Shown here piece by piece: positions 21,153 to 30,838 of a stretch of DNA of 64,000 nt; within the stretch, counting starts at the first letter, position 1; each line of letters begins with the position of its first letter. The notes under the pieces were generated by a model, which was not told where the DNA came from, searched no databases, and saw nothing but the letters and a program-made list of their open reading frames with translations. Made by a program: the position numbers and the translations under genes. Source of the stretch: Pseudomonadales bacterium (GTDB lineage Bacteria > Pseudomonadota > Gammaproteobacteria > Pseudomonadales > Azotimanducaceae); assembly GCA_029251375.1 (NCBI GenBank), contig JAQXDL010000018.1, positions 122,399 to 186,398 on the forward strand. Direction: 5' to 3'.

Positions 21153-23780
21153 TTAGGTTGAGATATCTTTTAGTTCATACAACAGCTCAAGCGCTTGTCG
21201 CGGTGATAAATCATCCAGCTCGATTGCCGCAAGTTTTTGATAGACTGGCGATTCCTTTACGACCGCCTCGGTGTCAATTGACGCAGGTGGTGTCAAAAAG
21301 AGGTCCGACTGCAGGGGGGTCTCTCTGACTTCATTGTCTTCTAATTGCTTCAATTTCATCTTGGCGTTTTCAATCACTGACTTTGGCACGCCAGCTAGTC
21401 GAGCGACCTGCAAGCCATAGCTCTGGCTTGCGGGACCGTCCTCGACGGCATACATAAAGATGATGCTGTCACCGTGTTCCTTCGCTTTCAGATGAATATT
21501 GGCGGTGGCCGGTAGTGTGTCCTGAAGGGTTGTCAGTTCAAAATAGTGCGTCGCGAACAGCGTCATGGCCCGGCTAACTTCTGCGATATAGGCTGCGGTT
21601 GCCCAGGCAAGCGAGAGTCCGTCAAAGGTCGACGTGCCTCTGCCTATCTCATCGAGCAGAACCAGTGAGTTTTCTGTCGCGTTATTCAGAATCATCGCGG
21701 TTTCTGTCATTTCAACCATGAAAGTAGAGCGGCCGCTAGCCAGATCGTCAGATGAACCGATACGGGTAAATATGCGATCAACGATACCGATTGTCGCTGA
21801 TTTTGCAGGTACGAAACTGCCCATATGCGCCATCAACGTGATTAACGCGGCCTGGCGCATGAACGTCGACTTACCGCCCATGTTTGGACCAGTGATGATT
21901 AGTAGTTTGCGCTGTTGACCAATCTTTAAATTGTTGGCGACGAAGGGCGCATCCAGCACGTCCTCAACCACCGGGTGACGTCCATCTTCGATTGAAATAC
22001 CCGGTTTGTCAGTTAACTGAGGTCGACTCAGAGACAGCGACAAAGCGCGCTCCGACAAATTACAAATAACATCTAATGTAGCAACGGCAGTGAAAGTGAT
22101 TTGCAGCTTGTTGACTTTAGTGACAAGTAGATCGAGCAGCTCGTCATATAAATGTTTTTCCCTGGCCAATGCACGACTCTTACTGCTAAGCGCTTTATCC
22201 TCAAAAACCTTCAATTCAGGCGTGATAAATCGTTCGGCATTTTTGAGTGTTTGACGACGTATATATCGATCGGGTGCTTTCTCGGACTGGCTGCGGGAAA
22301 TTTCGATATAGTAGCCATGAACGCGGTTGTAGCCGACCTTCAGGCTTGATAGGCCGGTCGCCTCACGTTCTTCTGTTTCTAGTTTGACGAGAAACTCGGC
22401 GGCGTTCTCGCTGATACCGCGTAGCTCATCTAGGTCTTCATCATAGCCTGTCGCAATGACGCCACCTTCTCGAATCACGACCGGCGGGTTTTCTTTGATG
22501 GCTGCATCAAGGGTCGCTGAAAGTTCTGGATAAGGCTGACATTGCTCGTTTATCTGCTCGATAAGTGGTGTTGGAATCGCGTCTAAAAGTTGATTCAGCG
22601 CGGGTAGGGCTAGCAATGCATTTTTCAGCCGCTCTAGATCTCGAGGTCGGGCTGACTTAAGTGCGACCCGAGCCAAAATTCTTTCAATGTCGCCAATCGA
22701 CTTTAGCGCCTCGCGAATATCTTCAAACAAATAGTTATCAAGCAGATAACCAATGGTGTCGAGTCGTTGATCGAGTATCGCTTTTTGACGAATGGGACGG
22801 TTGATCCAGCGACTTAGCAGCCGACTCCCCATGGCTGTTGATGTGTTATCCAAAACCGAAAACAGGGTATGTTCATCACCACCGTTGATGTTTTGCGTCA
22901 ATTCTAAGTTGCGCCGCGAAGCACTATCAATAACAACTGCATCATCACGATTGAGTGCATGTAATGTCTGCACGTGCGGCAGACCCGAACGTTGTGTTTC
23001 CTTTACGTAGGCAATGAGGCTGCCGGCTGCTGTGACGGCAACGGGCTTGTCGTCACAATCAAAGCCACCAAGATCATGGACTTGAAATTGCGAGCACAAA
23101 GTCGTGACGGCTTGCTCATGGTTAAATTCCCATGCGGCTCTGCTGCGCACGCCAACACGTTTGGCGATGGTATCGGGATATTTTGCACCTTCCGCAATGA
23201 TCATCTCTGCTGGATTCAATCTTGACAGCTCTGATAGCAGTGCTTCGTCATCAAGTACCTCAATAATCTCGAAACGGCCGCTGCCCAGATCAAGGCAGGC
23301 TAGCCCAAGGGATTCTTCGCCGCGGTGGCAGCAAACAATAAAATTGTCTCGATGGGCATCAAGCAATGACTCGTCTGTTAACGTGCCGGGTGTGATGACC
23401 CGTACTACCTGTCGCTCAACGGGTCCCTTACTCTCGTTGGGGTCGCCTATCTGTTCGCATATTGCGACAGAAACACCTGCTTTTACTAACTTAGCCAGAT
23501 AGCCATCGGCTGAATGAAAGGGCACGCCGCACATAGGGATAGGTTGTCCGTCCGACTGGCCGCGGGCGGTCAAGGTAATGCCCAACAGTTCTGCTGCCTG
23601 CTTAGCGTCATCGAAGAACAATTCGTAGAAATCGCCCATTCGATAGAATAACAATTCTTGGGGATGGTCAGCCTTGATGCGCAGAAACTGCTGCATCATT
23701 GGCGTGTGATTGGGCTTTGTTGTTTGAGCTTTTGGCACGGAGACGATTGGGCTCGTTGTGTTGATAGGTAAGCCTTTCAT
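21153..23780 (-). CDS. mutS: DNA mismatch repair protein MutS
   Basis: Recognises mismatches and small loops and starts methyl-directed repair. The 875-residue protein has the N-terminal mismatch-binding '[14 protein letters not shown]', the Walker A '[13 protein letters not shown]' near residue 620, '[20 protein letters not shown]' and a C-terminal dimerisation segment. The frame extends to TTG 23801, but ATG 23780 gives a normal N terminus; no strong ribosome binding site decides between them. It diverges from recA. Because MutS suppresses slippage, its place amid short tandem arrays is notable. Confidence 0.96.
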   Translation of the reverse strand: MKGLPINTTSPIVSVPKAQTTKPNHTPMMQQFLRIKADHPQELLFYRMGDFYELFFDDAKQAAELLGITLTARGQSDGQPIPMCGVPFHSADGYLAKLVKAGVSVAICEQIGDPNESKGPVERQVVRVITPGTLTDESLLDAHRDNFIVCCHRGEESLGLACLDLGSGRFEIIEVLDDEALLSELSRLNPAEMIIAEGAKYPDTIAKRVGVRSRAAWEFNHEQAVTTLCSQFQVHDLGGFDCDDKPVAVTAAGSLIAYVKETQRSGLPHVQTLHALNRDDAVVIDSASRRNLELTQNINGGDEHTLFSVLDNTSTAMGSRLLSRWINRPIRQKAILDQRLDTIGYLLDNYLFEDIREALKSIGDIERILARVALKSARPRDLERLKNALLALPALNQLLDAIPTPLIEQINEQCQPYPELSATLDAAIKENPPVVIREGGVIATGYDEDLDELRGISENAAEFLVKLETEEREATGLSSLKVGYNRVHGYYIEISRSQSEKAPDRYIRRQTLKNAERFITPELKVFEDKALSSKSRALAREKHLYDELLDLLVTKVNKLQITFTAVATLDVICNLSERALSLSLSRPQLTDKPGISIEDGRHPVVEDVLDAPFVANNLKIGQQRKLLIITGPNMGGKSTFMRQAALITLMAHMGSFVPAKSATIGIVDRIFTRIGSSDDLASGRSTFMVEMTETAMILNNATENSLVLLDEIGRGTSTFDGLSLAWATAAYIAEVSRAMTLFATHYFELTTLQDTLPATANIHLKAKEHGDSIIFMYAVEDGPASQSYGLQVARLAGVPKSVIENAKMKLKQLEDNEVRETPLQSDLFLTPPASIDTEAVVKESPVYQKLAAIELDDLSPRQALELLYELKDIST

Positions 23781-23807
23781 ATTACGTGAATCCGAGCACA
23801 AGGAACA

Positions 23808-23846
23808 CTCAAAGCCTTAGTCTTGTAGCCTAGTCTGGTAGCCTAG
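23808..23846 (+). repeat. Three 13-bp tandem units upstream of mutS
   Basis: Three consecutive 13-bp units, CTCAAAGCCTTAG (23808), TCTTGTAGCCTAG (23821) and TCTGGTAGCCTAG (23834), lie directly before mutS in the divergent mutS-recA intergenic region. The last two differ at one position; the first is more diverged. Confidence 0.65.
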
Positions 23847-24048
23847 TTTTGGGGATGCGGAGAAAAATCGCGCTGGCGAACGATTCCGGCTGCATTCATA
23901 GCGCCAAAACGATTGGCCAGCTGTCGCCGTTGATGGCCCCTGACGTTTTTAAAGCAGCGTTCAACCCTCTGTCATGTGCGAGATAAACCTTGCTGCAAGA
24001 TGTCTTTCTCTGTTTGTCGCAATCGCAGTTCTTTTTTTAAAAAACAGG

Positions 24049-24077
24049 TTGTGTACTGGTTAAATATACAGTATAAA
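24049..24077 (+). promoter_or_regulatory. recA promoter with LexA (SOS) box
   Basis: TACTGGTTAAATATACAGTA at 24054-24073 fits the LexA consensus (CTG, ten A/T-rich bases, CAG). It is embedded in a likely sigma-70 promoter, TTGTGT (24049-24054), 17-nt spacer, TATAAA (24072-24077). LexA binding would block RNA polymerase, the standard SOS control of recA. The transcript would start near 24084, leaving a leader of about 130 nt that contains the next repeat array. Confidence 0.92.
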
Positions 24078-24160
24078 TTACTCCAACTGAAATCACGAAC
24101 AAAAGAAACTCACAGTCGCACTCAATTGTCGTTTATCGAGAGTCTTTGAGTTTTAAATAC

Positions 24161-24196
24161 GGAACTAATACAAGAACTAATACAAGAACCGAGAGA
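24161..24196 (+). repeat. 12-bp tandem repeat in the recA leader
   Basis: GGAACTAATACA (24161), AGAACTAATACA (24173) and the more divergent AGAACCGAGAGA (24185) are consecutive 12-bp units in the predicted 5' untranslated leader of recA, ending about 8 nt before its ribosome binding site. They share the core ACTAAT with the 13-bp units just downstream of recA. Confidence 0.7.
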
Positions 24197-24213
24197 AATA
24201 CCAAGGAGCAGAT

Positions 24214-25296
24214 ATGTCAGATAAAGACTCGAAAGATAAGCAGGCTAAATCATCCGATTCTCAAAAGGATAAAGCGCTCGACGCAGCCTTGTCTCAGATT
24301 GAACGTCAGTTTGGTAAAGGCACAGTCATGCGTTTGGGTGCCTCGCCGCAAGAGAAGATACCGGCCATCTCAACCGGTTCTTTGGGTCTCGATATTGCCT
24401 TGGGCATCGGTGGTTTGCCCCGTGGTCGTATTTGCGAGATATATGGACCTGAATCTTCAGGTAAGACAACATTAACGCTGCAGGTTATTGCCGAAGCACA
24501 AAAAGCGGGTGGCACTTGCGTCTTCATTGATGCAGAGCACGCACTTGATCCACTATATGCACAGGCTTTAGGTGTGAATATTGATGATCTACTGGTTTCC
24601 CAGCCAGATACGGGTGAGCAGGCGCTAGAGATCTGCGACAACATCGTACGCTCGGGTGCTGTGGATGTGGTTATTATCGACTCTGTTGCAGCGCTGACGC
24701 CGAAAGCAGAAATTGAGGGCGATATGGGTGACCACCATGTCGGTCTGCAGGCTCGGCTGATGAGCCAAGCACTTAGAAAAATGGCGGGTAACATCAAAAC
24801 GTCAAACACATTGGTTATTTTCATTAATCAGATTCGAATGAAGATTGGTGTCATGTTCGGTAGCCCAGAAACAACAACGGGTGGTAACGCACTTAAGTTT
24901 TACTCTTCTGTCAGATTGGATATTCGACGTATCGGTGCCATAAAAGAAGGTGATGAAATTGTTGGTAATGAAACGCGAGTAAAGGTCATCAAAAACAAGG
25001 TTGCGCCTCCTTTCAAGCAGACTGAATTCCAAATTCTCTACGGTAAAGGCATTTACAGGTTAGGTGAAGTGGTTGATCTTGGTGTGCAATTGGGTCTGGT
25101 CAACAAAGCGGGTGCCTGGTACAGCTACGGTACTGAACGTATTGGCCAGGGCAAGAAAAATGCTTGTGAGTATCTGGCAGACAATCCGGCGATGGGTGCT
25201 GAAATTGAAGCGCTTATTCGTGCGAAGCTGCTCGACAGTGGCGCTGATGCTGAGTCAGAAGATAAGGATGACAACGTTACGCCTATCTCTGGTTAA
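24214..25296 (+). CDS. recA: Recombinase RecA
   Basis: Strand-exchange ATPase and co-protease for LexA cleavage. The 360-residue protein has the Walker A '[13 protein letters not shown]' near residue 80, '[11 protein letters not shown]', '[17 protein letters not shown]', '[14 protein letters not shown]' and '[11 protein letters not shown]', with an acidic C-terminal tail. AAGGAG lies 8-9 nt before the ATG. Regulation is by LexA through the box at 24054-24073. recX follows, as usual; cinA, which often lies between mutS and recA in pseudomonads, is missing. Confidence 0.99.
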   Translation: MSDKDSKDKQAKSSDSQKDKALDAALSQIERQFGKGTVMRLGASPQEKIPAISTGSLGLDIALGIGGLPRGRICEIYGPESSGKTTLTLQVIAEAQKAGGTCVFIDAEHALDPLYAQALGVNIDDLLVSQPDTGEQALEICDNIVRSGAVDVVIIDSVAALTPKAEIEGDMGDHHVGLQARLMSQALRKMAGNIKTSNTLVIFINQIRMKIGVMFGSPETTTGGNALKFYSSVRLDIRRIGAIKEGDEIVGNETRVKVIKNKVAPPFKQTEFQILYGKGIYRLGEVVDLGVQLGLVNKAGAWYSYGTERIGQGKKNACEYLADNPAMGAEIEALIRAKLLDSGADAESEDKDDNVTPISG

Positions 25297-25309
25297 ACAG
25301 CTGGTGCGT

Positions 25310-25387
25310 GGTACTAATTAAAGGTGCTAATTAGAGGTACTAATTAGAGGTACTAACAAGGGGTGCTAACTAGTGGCGCTGGTAGTA
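25310..25387 (+). repeat. 13-bp tandem repeat downstream of recA
   Basis: Five clear 13-bp units, with one base between the fourth and fifth, and a degenerate sixth start 14 nt after the recA stop. The consensus is GGTACTAATTAGA (best copy 25336-25348; variants at 25310, 25323, 25349, 25362, 25375). The phase change between units creates the shared core TTAGAGGTAC, also present at 20.5 kb. Confidence 0.88.
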
Positions 25388-25433
25388 GTTGTAGTACACA
25401 AAAAAGGCTTTGTTAAAAAGCCTCGCTAAAAAG

Positions 25434-25472
25434 AAAGGGGTAGGTGATTATCGGTCAGCTACCCTTTTTTTT
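25434..25472 (+). terminator. Rho-independent terminator after recA
   Basis: AAAGGGGTAG (25434-25443) pairs with CTACCCTTTT (from 25459), allowing one G-T pair, and is followed by a run of eight T residues in total. A smaller hairpin (AGGCTTT...AAAAGCCT, about 25405-25422) precedes it. The pair likely ends most recA transcripts before recX, with read-through supplying some recX. Confidence 0.85.
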
Positions 25473-25581
25473 GCAAAATTAAAGTGCAAGACCATGAAAG
25501 CAACCAATAGCCATAATGCGTTGTGGTGCTAAGCTCAAATCTGCAAAGAAAGTACCCAACCGTTAACGCATAAAAGACAAC

Positions 25582-26052
25582 ATGACTGAATTAAAATCCT
25601 CTGATATACGCCTTGGTGCGATGGATTTGCTGGCAAGACGCGAGCATGCGCTTGTTGAGCTTGTTAGGAAATTAGAAAAACGCTTCAATAAGCCCTGGTT
25701 AGAGCTGCCAAATGCCGACGTGTCTTTAACTGAGATGATTCAAGTCGAGGTTGAACGCCTGCGAGCGCAAGGTCTGCAAAGTGATGCAAGATTAACAGAA
25801 GCGTTTATCCGGGCACGCTCTAATCGAGGCCAAGGCCCCGTCAAAATACGTATGGAATTGCGCGGCAAAGGCGTTTCAGATGAGCTGATTCAGTCCGGAT
25901 TTGATACCTGTGAGGTTGATTGGTTCGATTTGGTGGCGGTTGTTGCCCTAAAGAAATTTGGAGATACACCGCTGGATGCCAAGGGTCTTGCTAAAAGGAG
26001 TAGATTCTTGCAGCAACGTGGTTTTAGCTTCGACCACATTAATATCCTGTAA
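25582..26052 (+). CDS. recX: Regulatory protein RecX
   Basis: Inhibitor of RecA filament extension. The 156-residue helical protein has the RecX pattern: 'AMDLLARREHALVELVRKL' in the first repeat, 'SDARLTEAFIRARSNRGQGPVKI' in the second and 'KKFGDTPLDAKGLAKRSRFLQQRGFSFDHI' at the end. It follows recA by 285 nt with a terminator between, the usual arrangement that keeps RecX much less abundant than RecA. Confidence 0.93.
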   Translation: MTELKSSDIRLGAMDLLARREHALVELVRKLEKRFNKPWLELPNADVSLTEMIQVEVERLRAQGLQSDARLTEAFIRARSNRGQGPVKIRMELRGKGVSDELIQSGFDTCEVDWFDLVAVVALKKFGDTPLDAKGLAKRSRFLQQRGFSFDHINIL

Positions 26053-26194
26053 TTTATCAAAGATCGGAAAAACACGAAGAAAAACAACGCTTTTATGACG
26101 CGCAGTTGGAACAAATAGCGCCTGATTCGCTTTAGAAGTGCGCCACTTTTCTGTATCTTTAGCGTCCTTAATTTTCTATCAAGTTGTAATCAGC

Positions 26195-28792
26195 ATGGAT
26201 AGTCGCGAAATACGACAGGCATTCCTCGATTTTTTTGCCGCCAAACAGCACGCTATCGTCGATAGCTCGTCACTCGTGCCAGACAATGACCCTACGTTGT
26301 TGTTTACGAATGCCGGCATGGTGCAGTTTAAGGAGGCCTTAGCCTTTAGAGAAAACAGAGGTTACACACGGGCTGTTAGTTGCCAACGTTGTGTTCGGGC
26401 CGGTGGCAAACACAATGATCTGGATAATGTTGGTTACACGGCGCGTCATCACACGTTTTTTGAAATGCTCGGTAATTTCAGCTTTGGCGACTATTTCAAA
26501 CGCGACGCAATATTTTTCGCTTGGGAGTTTTTAACAGAAGTCGTCAAGTTACCGCCAGAGCGTCTCTGGGTGACAGTGCATGAAAGTGACGATGAGGCTG
26601 AAGACATTTGGGTCAATGAGATTGGCTTTGATAAAAATCGTGTCACGCGGCTCGGTGATGATGACAACTTCTGGACCATGGGTGACACGGGACCCTGCGG
26701 TCCTTCCTCTGAAATATTCTATGATCACGGTGCGGATGTGCCGGGTGGTCCGCCTGGATCAAAAGATGGCGAGTTAGATCGCTATATTGAAATTTGGAAT
26801 CTGGTCTTCACGCAGTTCGATAAGTCTGCTGATGGCACGCTAACGCCTTTACCCAAGCCCTGTGTTGATACAGGTATGGGGTTTGAGCGATTAGCTGCGG
26901 TATTGCAGGGTGTGCACAATAATTACGATATCGATTTGTTTAAAGCCTTAATCGCACGTGCAGGTGAATTGCTCGATTGTCAGGATTTACAAAACGACTC
27001 ACTAAAAGTGATCGCTGACCACATCCGCGCAAGCGCGTTTTTGATTGCCGATGGCGTCCTACCATCGAACGAGGGACGTGGCTATGTCATGCGTCGAATC
27101 ATTCGTCGTGCCCTGAGGCAAGGACATAAACTCCAATCGAAGGGTCCTTTCTTCCACAAGATGGTTGGCGAGTTGGTCAATCAAATGGGGGATGCCTATC
27201 CCATATTGAAGTCGACTCAGGCACAAATTGAGAAGGTGCTTTTAAAAGAAGAAGAGCAATTCGAGCTGACACTCGATCAGGGCATGAAGATCCTTAATGA
27301 AGCAATTGGTCAGCTTCAGAGTGACGTAATACCCGGCAGCGTCGTGTTCAAATTGTACGACACTTATGGTTTTCCAACGGACTTAACCAACGATATTGCG
27401 CGCGAGAAGAATCTGAGCATCGATATGGATGGCTTTGAGGTTGAAATGGAAGCGCAACGTGAGCGTGCTCGAGCTGCAAGTAAATTTGGTTCGATCGATG
27501 TCGATAACTTTAAAGTGGATGATGTCACGACCTTTGTTGGGTATGAATCATTGATCGGCGAGTCCGTGATCGCGCATCTATTTCACAATGAGCAGAAAGT
27601 TGAATCTGTGTCAGCAGGCGATGAGGTTGTACTCGTGTTAAACGCGACACCTTTTTACGCTGAGTCCGGCGGCCAAGCAGGTGATAGCGGTAAGCTATTT
27701 ACCAACGGTGTTTCAATCGTGGTCAACGATACGATAAAAAGCGGCGATGCATTTCTGCATAAGGGAACCGTCATTGAAGGGCAGATATCAGTTGGCGATA
27801 GCGTCAACGCTGAAGTCGATCGATTGCAGCGCGATCGAACCCGTCTGAATCACTCGGCCACGCACCTACTGCATGCGGCGCTAAGAATCGTTTTGGGCGA
27901 TCACGTAAATCAGCGCGGCTCATTGGTCGATGCGGAACGTATGCGATTCGACTTTTCACACTTTGAAGGTGTCACAAAAGAAGAATTGCTGAAAGTTGAG
28001 TTGCTTGTTAATGAACAAATCCGTGGCAATTCTGAGATTCAAACAGAACTGATGAATCTGGAAGACGCGAGAGAGAAGGGCGCAATGGCACTTTTTGGTG
28101 AAAAGTATTCAGAAGCTGTGCGCGTACTTACCATGGGTAACGGTTTTTCGATTGAATTATGTGGCGGTACGCATGCGAGTCGCACCGGCGATATTGGCTT
28201 GATGAAAATCACCAGCGAGGTGGGTATTGCCTCAGGTGTTAGGCGGATTGAAGCTGTCACAGGTGTACGCGCATTTGAGCTAGTCATGCAACAAGAACAA
28301 ACGTTAGAAGACTTCTCTGCATTATTACGCGCTGATAAGAACAGCGCCACAGATAAGCTAAAAAGTTTGTTAGAGCAGAACAAAAAGCTTGAAAAAGAAG
28401 TGTCGCAACTCAATATGAAGCTTGCGAGTGGTGGCGGAAAAGATCTGGCGGATTCAGCTGTTGAGATAAATGGCGTTAAAGTCGTCGCGCAACTGCTTGA
28501 GGGCGGTGACGCGAAAACATTGCCCGATGCAATGGATCGCGTCAAAAATAAGCTGCAGTCCGGCGTCGTATTACTCGCTGTGATCAATGATGACAAGGTG
28601 GTATTAGTTGCCGGCGTCACCAAAGATTTGACCGACAAGGTCAAGGCGGGTGACCTATTGAATTATGTCGCGACCCAAGTTGGCGGCAAAGGCGGCGGTC
28701 GTCCGGATATGGCACGTGGCGGCGGTACAGATACGAAAGCAGTTCCGGCAGCTATTGAATCGGTTCAAGCATACTTAGAAGAACGACTGTAG
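26195..28792 (+). CDS. alaS: Alanyl-tRNA synthetase
   Basis: Class II synthetase that charges tRNA-Ala. The 865-residue protein has '[20 protein letters not shown]', '[12 protein letters not shown]', '[15 protein letters not shown]', the editing-domain zinc motifs '[12 protein letters not shown]' and '[13 protein letters not shown]', and a C-terminal oligomerisation domain with '[15 protein letters not shown]'. The frame opens at 26138, but ATG 26195 gives the normal N terminus ('[10 protein letters not shown]'). The order recA-recX-alaS-lysC-csrA is conserved in gammaproteobacteria. Confidence 0.98.
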   Translation: MDSREIRQAFLDFFAAKQHAIVDSSSLVPDNDPTLLFTNAGMVQFKEALAFRENRGYTRAVSCQRCVRAGGKHNDLDNVGYTARHHTFFEMLGNFSFGDYFKRDAIFFAWEFLTEVVKLPPERLWVTVHESDDEAEDIWVNEIGFDKNRVTRLGDDDNFWTMGDTGPCGPSSEIFYDHGADVPGGPPGSKDGELDRYIEIWNLVFTQFDKSADGTLTPLPKPCVDTGMGFERLAAVLQGVHNNYDIDLFKALIARAGELLDCQDLQNDSLKVIADHIRASAFLIADGVLPSNEGRGYVMRRIIRRALRQGHKLQSKGPFFHKMVGELVNQMGDAYPILKSTQAQIEKVLLKEEEQFELTLDQGMKILNEAIGQLQSDVIPGSVVFKLYDTYGFPTDLTNDIAREKNLSIDMDGFEVEMEAQRERARAASKFGSIDVDNFKVDDVTTFVGYESLIGESVIAHLFHNEQKVESVSAGDEVVLVLNATPFYAESGGQAGDSGKLFTNGVSIVVNDTIKSGDAFLHKGTVIEGQISVGDSVNAEVDRLQRDRTRLNHSATHLLHAALRIVLGDHVNQRGSLVDAERMRFDFSHFEGVTKEELLKVELLVNEQIRGNSEIQTELMNLEDAREKGAMALFGEKYSEAVRVLTMGNGFSIELCGGTHASRTGDIGLMKITSEVGIASGVRRIEAVTGVRAFELVMQQEQTLEDFSALLRADKNSATDKLKSLLEQNKKLEKEVSQLNMKLASGGGKDLADSAVEINGVKVVAQLLEGGDAKTLPDAMDRVKNKLQSGVVLLAVINDDKVVLVAGVTKDLTDKVKAGDLLNYVATQVGGKGGGRPDMARGGGTDTKAVPAAIESVQAYLEERL

Positions 28793-28943
28793 TTCTGCTG
28801 AGTCTGTTTTTTAATCGCTGTTTAGATGCTCCGTAGGTGTCAATCGCGGTGAAGCAATGTTTGAAGAGAAGTGTGAAGAAAAGTTGACTCACCGATAAGT
28901 TAATTGTTCACAACACAGTTCAAAAATTTAGAGTGAGAGTTAA

Positions 28944-30170
28944 GTGGCATTAGTCGTACAAAAGTTTGGTGGGACGTCAGTTGCATCCATTGAGCACATC
29001 GAGCGAGTGGCCAAGCGTATAGCCGGCTACCGCGATCGTGGTGATGACGTGGTTGTCGTTGTGTCGGCAATGGGTAAGGAAACCGATCGTCTTGATGAGT
29101 TGGCTAAAAGTGTCGGAGAGAGTGATGCTGACCTTCGTCGCGAAATTGATGTTCTGTTGTCGACGGGAGAGCAGGTAACTGCGTCTGTGCTATCGATGGT
29201 GCTGACAAAGATGGGATACCCCGCTAAATCGTTTACTGGCGGACAAGTAAAGATTCTTACCGATGCCAGCCATACCAAAGCACGTATTCTGGATATCGAT
29301 ACAGATAATCTTCAACGTGAGTTGTCGGCCGGTACTGTGCCCGTCGTTGCCGGTTTTCAAGGCGTCGATGGTGATAGGAATATTACCACGCTCGGTCGAG
29401 GTGGTTCAGATACGACCGCAGTGGCGCTTGCCGTTGTTCTTGAGGCAAACGAATGCCAAATATATACAGATGTAGAGGGTGTCTTCACCACAGACCCAAG
29501 AGTCGTTGAAGCAGCCCAGCCGCTCACGACCTTGACCTTTGAGGAGATGCTGGAATTGGCAAGTCAAGGCTCAAGAGTGCTTCACACTCGAGCCGTCGAG
29601 TTTGCCAGTAAATACAAAATGCCAATTCGTGTTCTATCGTCATTCTCTGATGCGTCCGGAACACTGATTACCAACGAGGAATCCCACAATATGGAACAGC
29701 CACTGATTTCAGGTATCGCGTTCATGAAAGATGAAGCGCAGTTAATAATGCTTGGTGTGAAAGATATACCGGGTATTGCATCAAGAATCCTTGGGCCAAT
29801 AAGCGAAGCAAATATCGAAGTTGATATGATCGTGCAAAATATTGCTGCGGATAAAAGTACTGATTTTACCTTTACTGTGCGTCGTGACGACTATGACAGA
29901 GCGACGGCAATCCTGGAACGGGTTGCGCATGAAATTGGCGCGCGTGAAGTCACCGGTGACAACAAGATTGCCAAGCTGTCGATTGTCGGTGTTGGCATGA
30001 AGTCCCACGCCGGCGTGGCAACCAAAATGTTCAAGGTATTGTCGGAAGAGTCGATCAACATCCAAATGATATCAACTTCTGAAATCAAGATCTCCGTCGT
30101 GATAGAAGAAAAATATCTTGAACTGGCCGTACGTGCACTGCACACCGCATTTGGGCTTGATGCCTCTTAA
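28944..30170 (+). CDS. lysC: Aspartate kinase
   Basis: First step of lysine, threonine and methionine synthesis. The 408-residue monofunctional enzyme has 'VQKFGGTSVASIEHIERVA' at the N terminus, 'TLGRGGSDTTAVALA' near residue 155, 'YTDVEGVFTTDPRVV', and two ACT domains (about residues 265-400) for lysine/threonine feedback. GTG at 28944 is the family-consistent start. There is no lysine riboswitch pattern in the 150-nt leader. It lies directly before csrA, the typical arrangement. Confidence 0.97.
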   Translation: MALVVQKFGGTSVASIEHIERVAKRIAGYRDRGDDVVVVVSAMGKETDRLDELAKSVGESDADLRREIDVLLSTGEQVTASVLSMVLTKMGYPAKSFTGGQVKILTDASHTKARILDIDTDNLQRELSAGTVPVVAGFQGVDGDRNITTLGRGGSDTTAVALAVVLEANECQIYTDVEGVFTTDPRVVEAAQPLTTLTFEEMLELASQGSRVLHTRAVEFASKYKMPIRVLSSFSDASGTLITNEESHNMEQPLISGIAFMKDEAQLIMLGVKDIPGIASRILGPISEANIEVDMIVQNIAADKSTDFTFTVRRDDYDRATAILERVAHEIGAREVTGDNKIAKLSIVGVGMKSHAGVATKMFKVLSEESINIQMISTSEIKISVVIEEKYLELAVRALHTAFGLDAS

Positions 30171-30308
30171 ACAATGAGTTTTACCGATTAAAATCGCCAG
30201 ATTCGTGAGATGTTCGGTTCTTCCAAAACCTAGCGCCGATCGTTCTTGGGCTAGATTAAAGTAACAATCAATCGCCTGGTTAATAAATGCTCACTTTCCC
30301 GCATATTT

Positions 30309-30347
30309 TGCTATGATCTGGAGGGCTCAGAGAAATCTGAGTTTTTT
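30309..30347 (+). promoter_or_regulatory. Extended -10 promoter and tetraloop hairpin upstream of csrA
   Basis: TGCTATGAT at 30309-30317 is an extended -10 element with no good -35. About 8 nt further on comes a perfect hairpin CTCAGA-GAAA-TCTGAG (30326-30341) followed by six T residues. It may be the lysC terminator or a 5' structure of the csrA leader. The context is compatible with attenuation or CsrA autoregulation, but this is not proven. Confidence 0.55.
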
Positions 30348-30408
30348 CCGATCAATGGAATCTATCCATTCAGCTGACTATTTAGGCTAAAGCAGAAGGG
30401 AAACAACG

Positions 30409-30645
30409 ATGTTAATTTTGACTCGGCGAGTTGGTGAAACACTAATGATTGGTGACGATGTTACTGTCACGGTGCTCGGCTCAAAGGGTAATCAGGTTCG
30501 CATCGGTGTCAGCGCCCCCAAAGACGTTGCTGTTCATAGAGAAGAAATCTACGATTGCATTCAGAATGCTGAATCAAATTCAGATGTCAAACTAACCATA
30601 GAGCTAGATAACGACCCAGAGGCTGTTGAAGACGCTAAATCCTAA
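30409..30645 (+). CDS. csrA: Carbon storage regulator CsrA
   Basis: RNA-binding regulator that binds GGA motifs in mRNA leaders and controls translation of carbon-storage, motility and biofilm genes. It opens with '[18 protein letters not shown]' and carries '[22 protein letters not shown]', which include the RNA-contact residues. At 78 residues it is longer than E. coli CsrA (61), with an acidic C-terminal tail from about residue 60. The leader contains several GGA triplets, including one in the ribosome binding site (AAGGGA), consistent with autoregulation. Confidence 0.97.
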   Translation: MLILTRRVGETLMIGDDVTVTVLGSKGNQVRIGVSAPKDVAVHREEIYDCIQNAESNSDVKLTIELDNDPEAVEDAKS

Positions 30646-30697
30646 TAGCCTAGTCGGATCGCGTCGACGCGAGTGCGACTCTTTATTCAAATGTACA

Positions 30698-30805
30698 TTT
30701 CTAAGAACCTTCGTAAGAACCTTCGTAAGAACCTTCGTAAAAACCTTCGTAAGAACCTTTCTAAGAACCTTCCTAAGAACCTTCACAAGCACATTCGTCA
30801 ATACA
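30698..30805 (+). repeat. 12-bp tandem repeat downstream of csrA
   Basis: Nine 12-bp units begin 53 nt after csrA. TTCGTAAGAACC is repeated perfectly at 30710, 30722 and 30746, with single-base variants elsewhere and two more divergent units at the end (30782, 30794). Both strands stay open through the array only because of its 12-bp period. It lies in the gap between csrA and the convergent desaturase gene. Confidence 0.9.
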
Positions 30806-30838
30806 TGCCTACAATGAAAAACACCCCGGTCGCTTATA

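Noticed and set aside
20503..30805. Short repeats considered as CRISPR arrays
   Set aside because: Units are 12-14 bp, directly adjacent with no spacers, and no cas genes are present.
30604..30817. Short open frames on both strands through the 12-bp array after csrA
   Set aside because: The period of 12 leaves all passes through the array open; products are four-residue repeats with no ribosome binding site.
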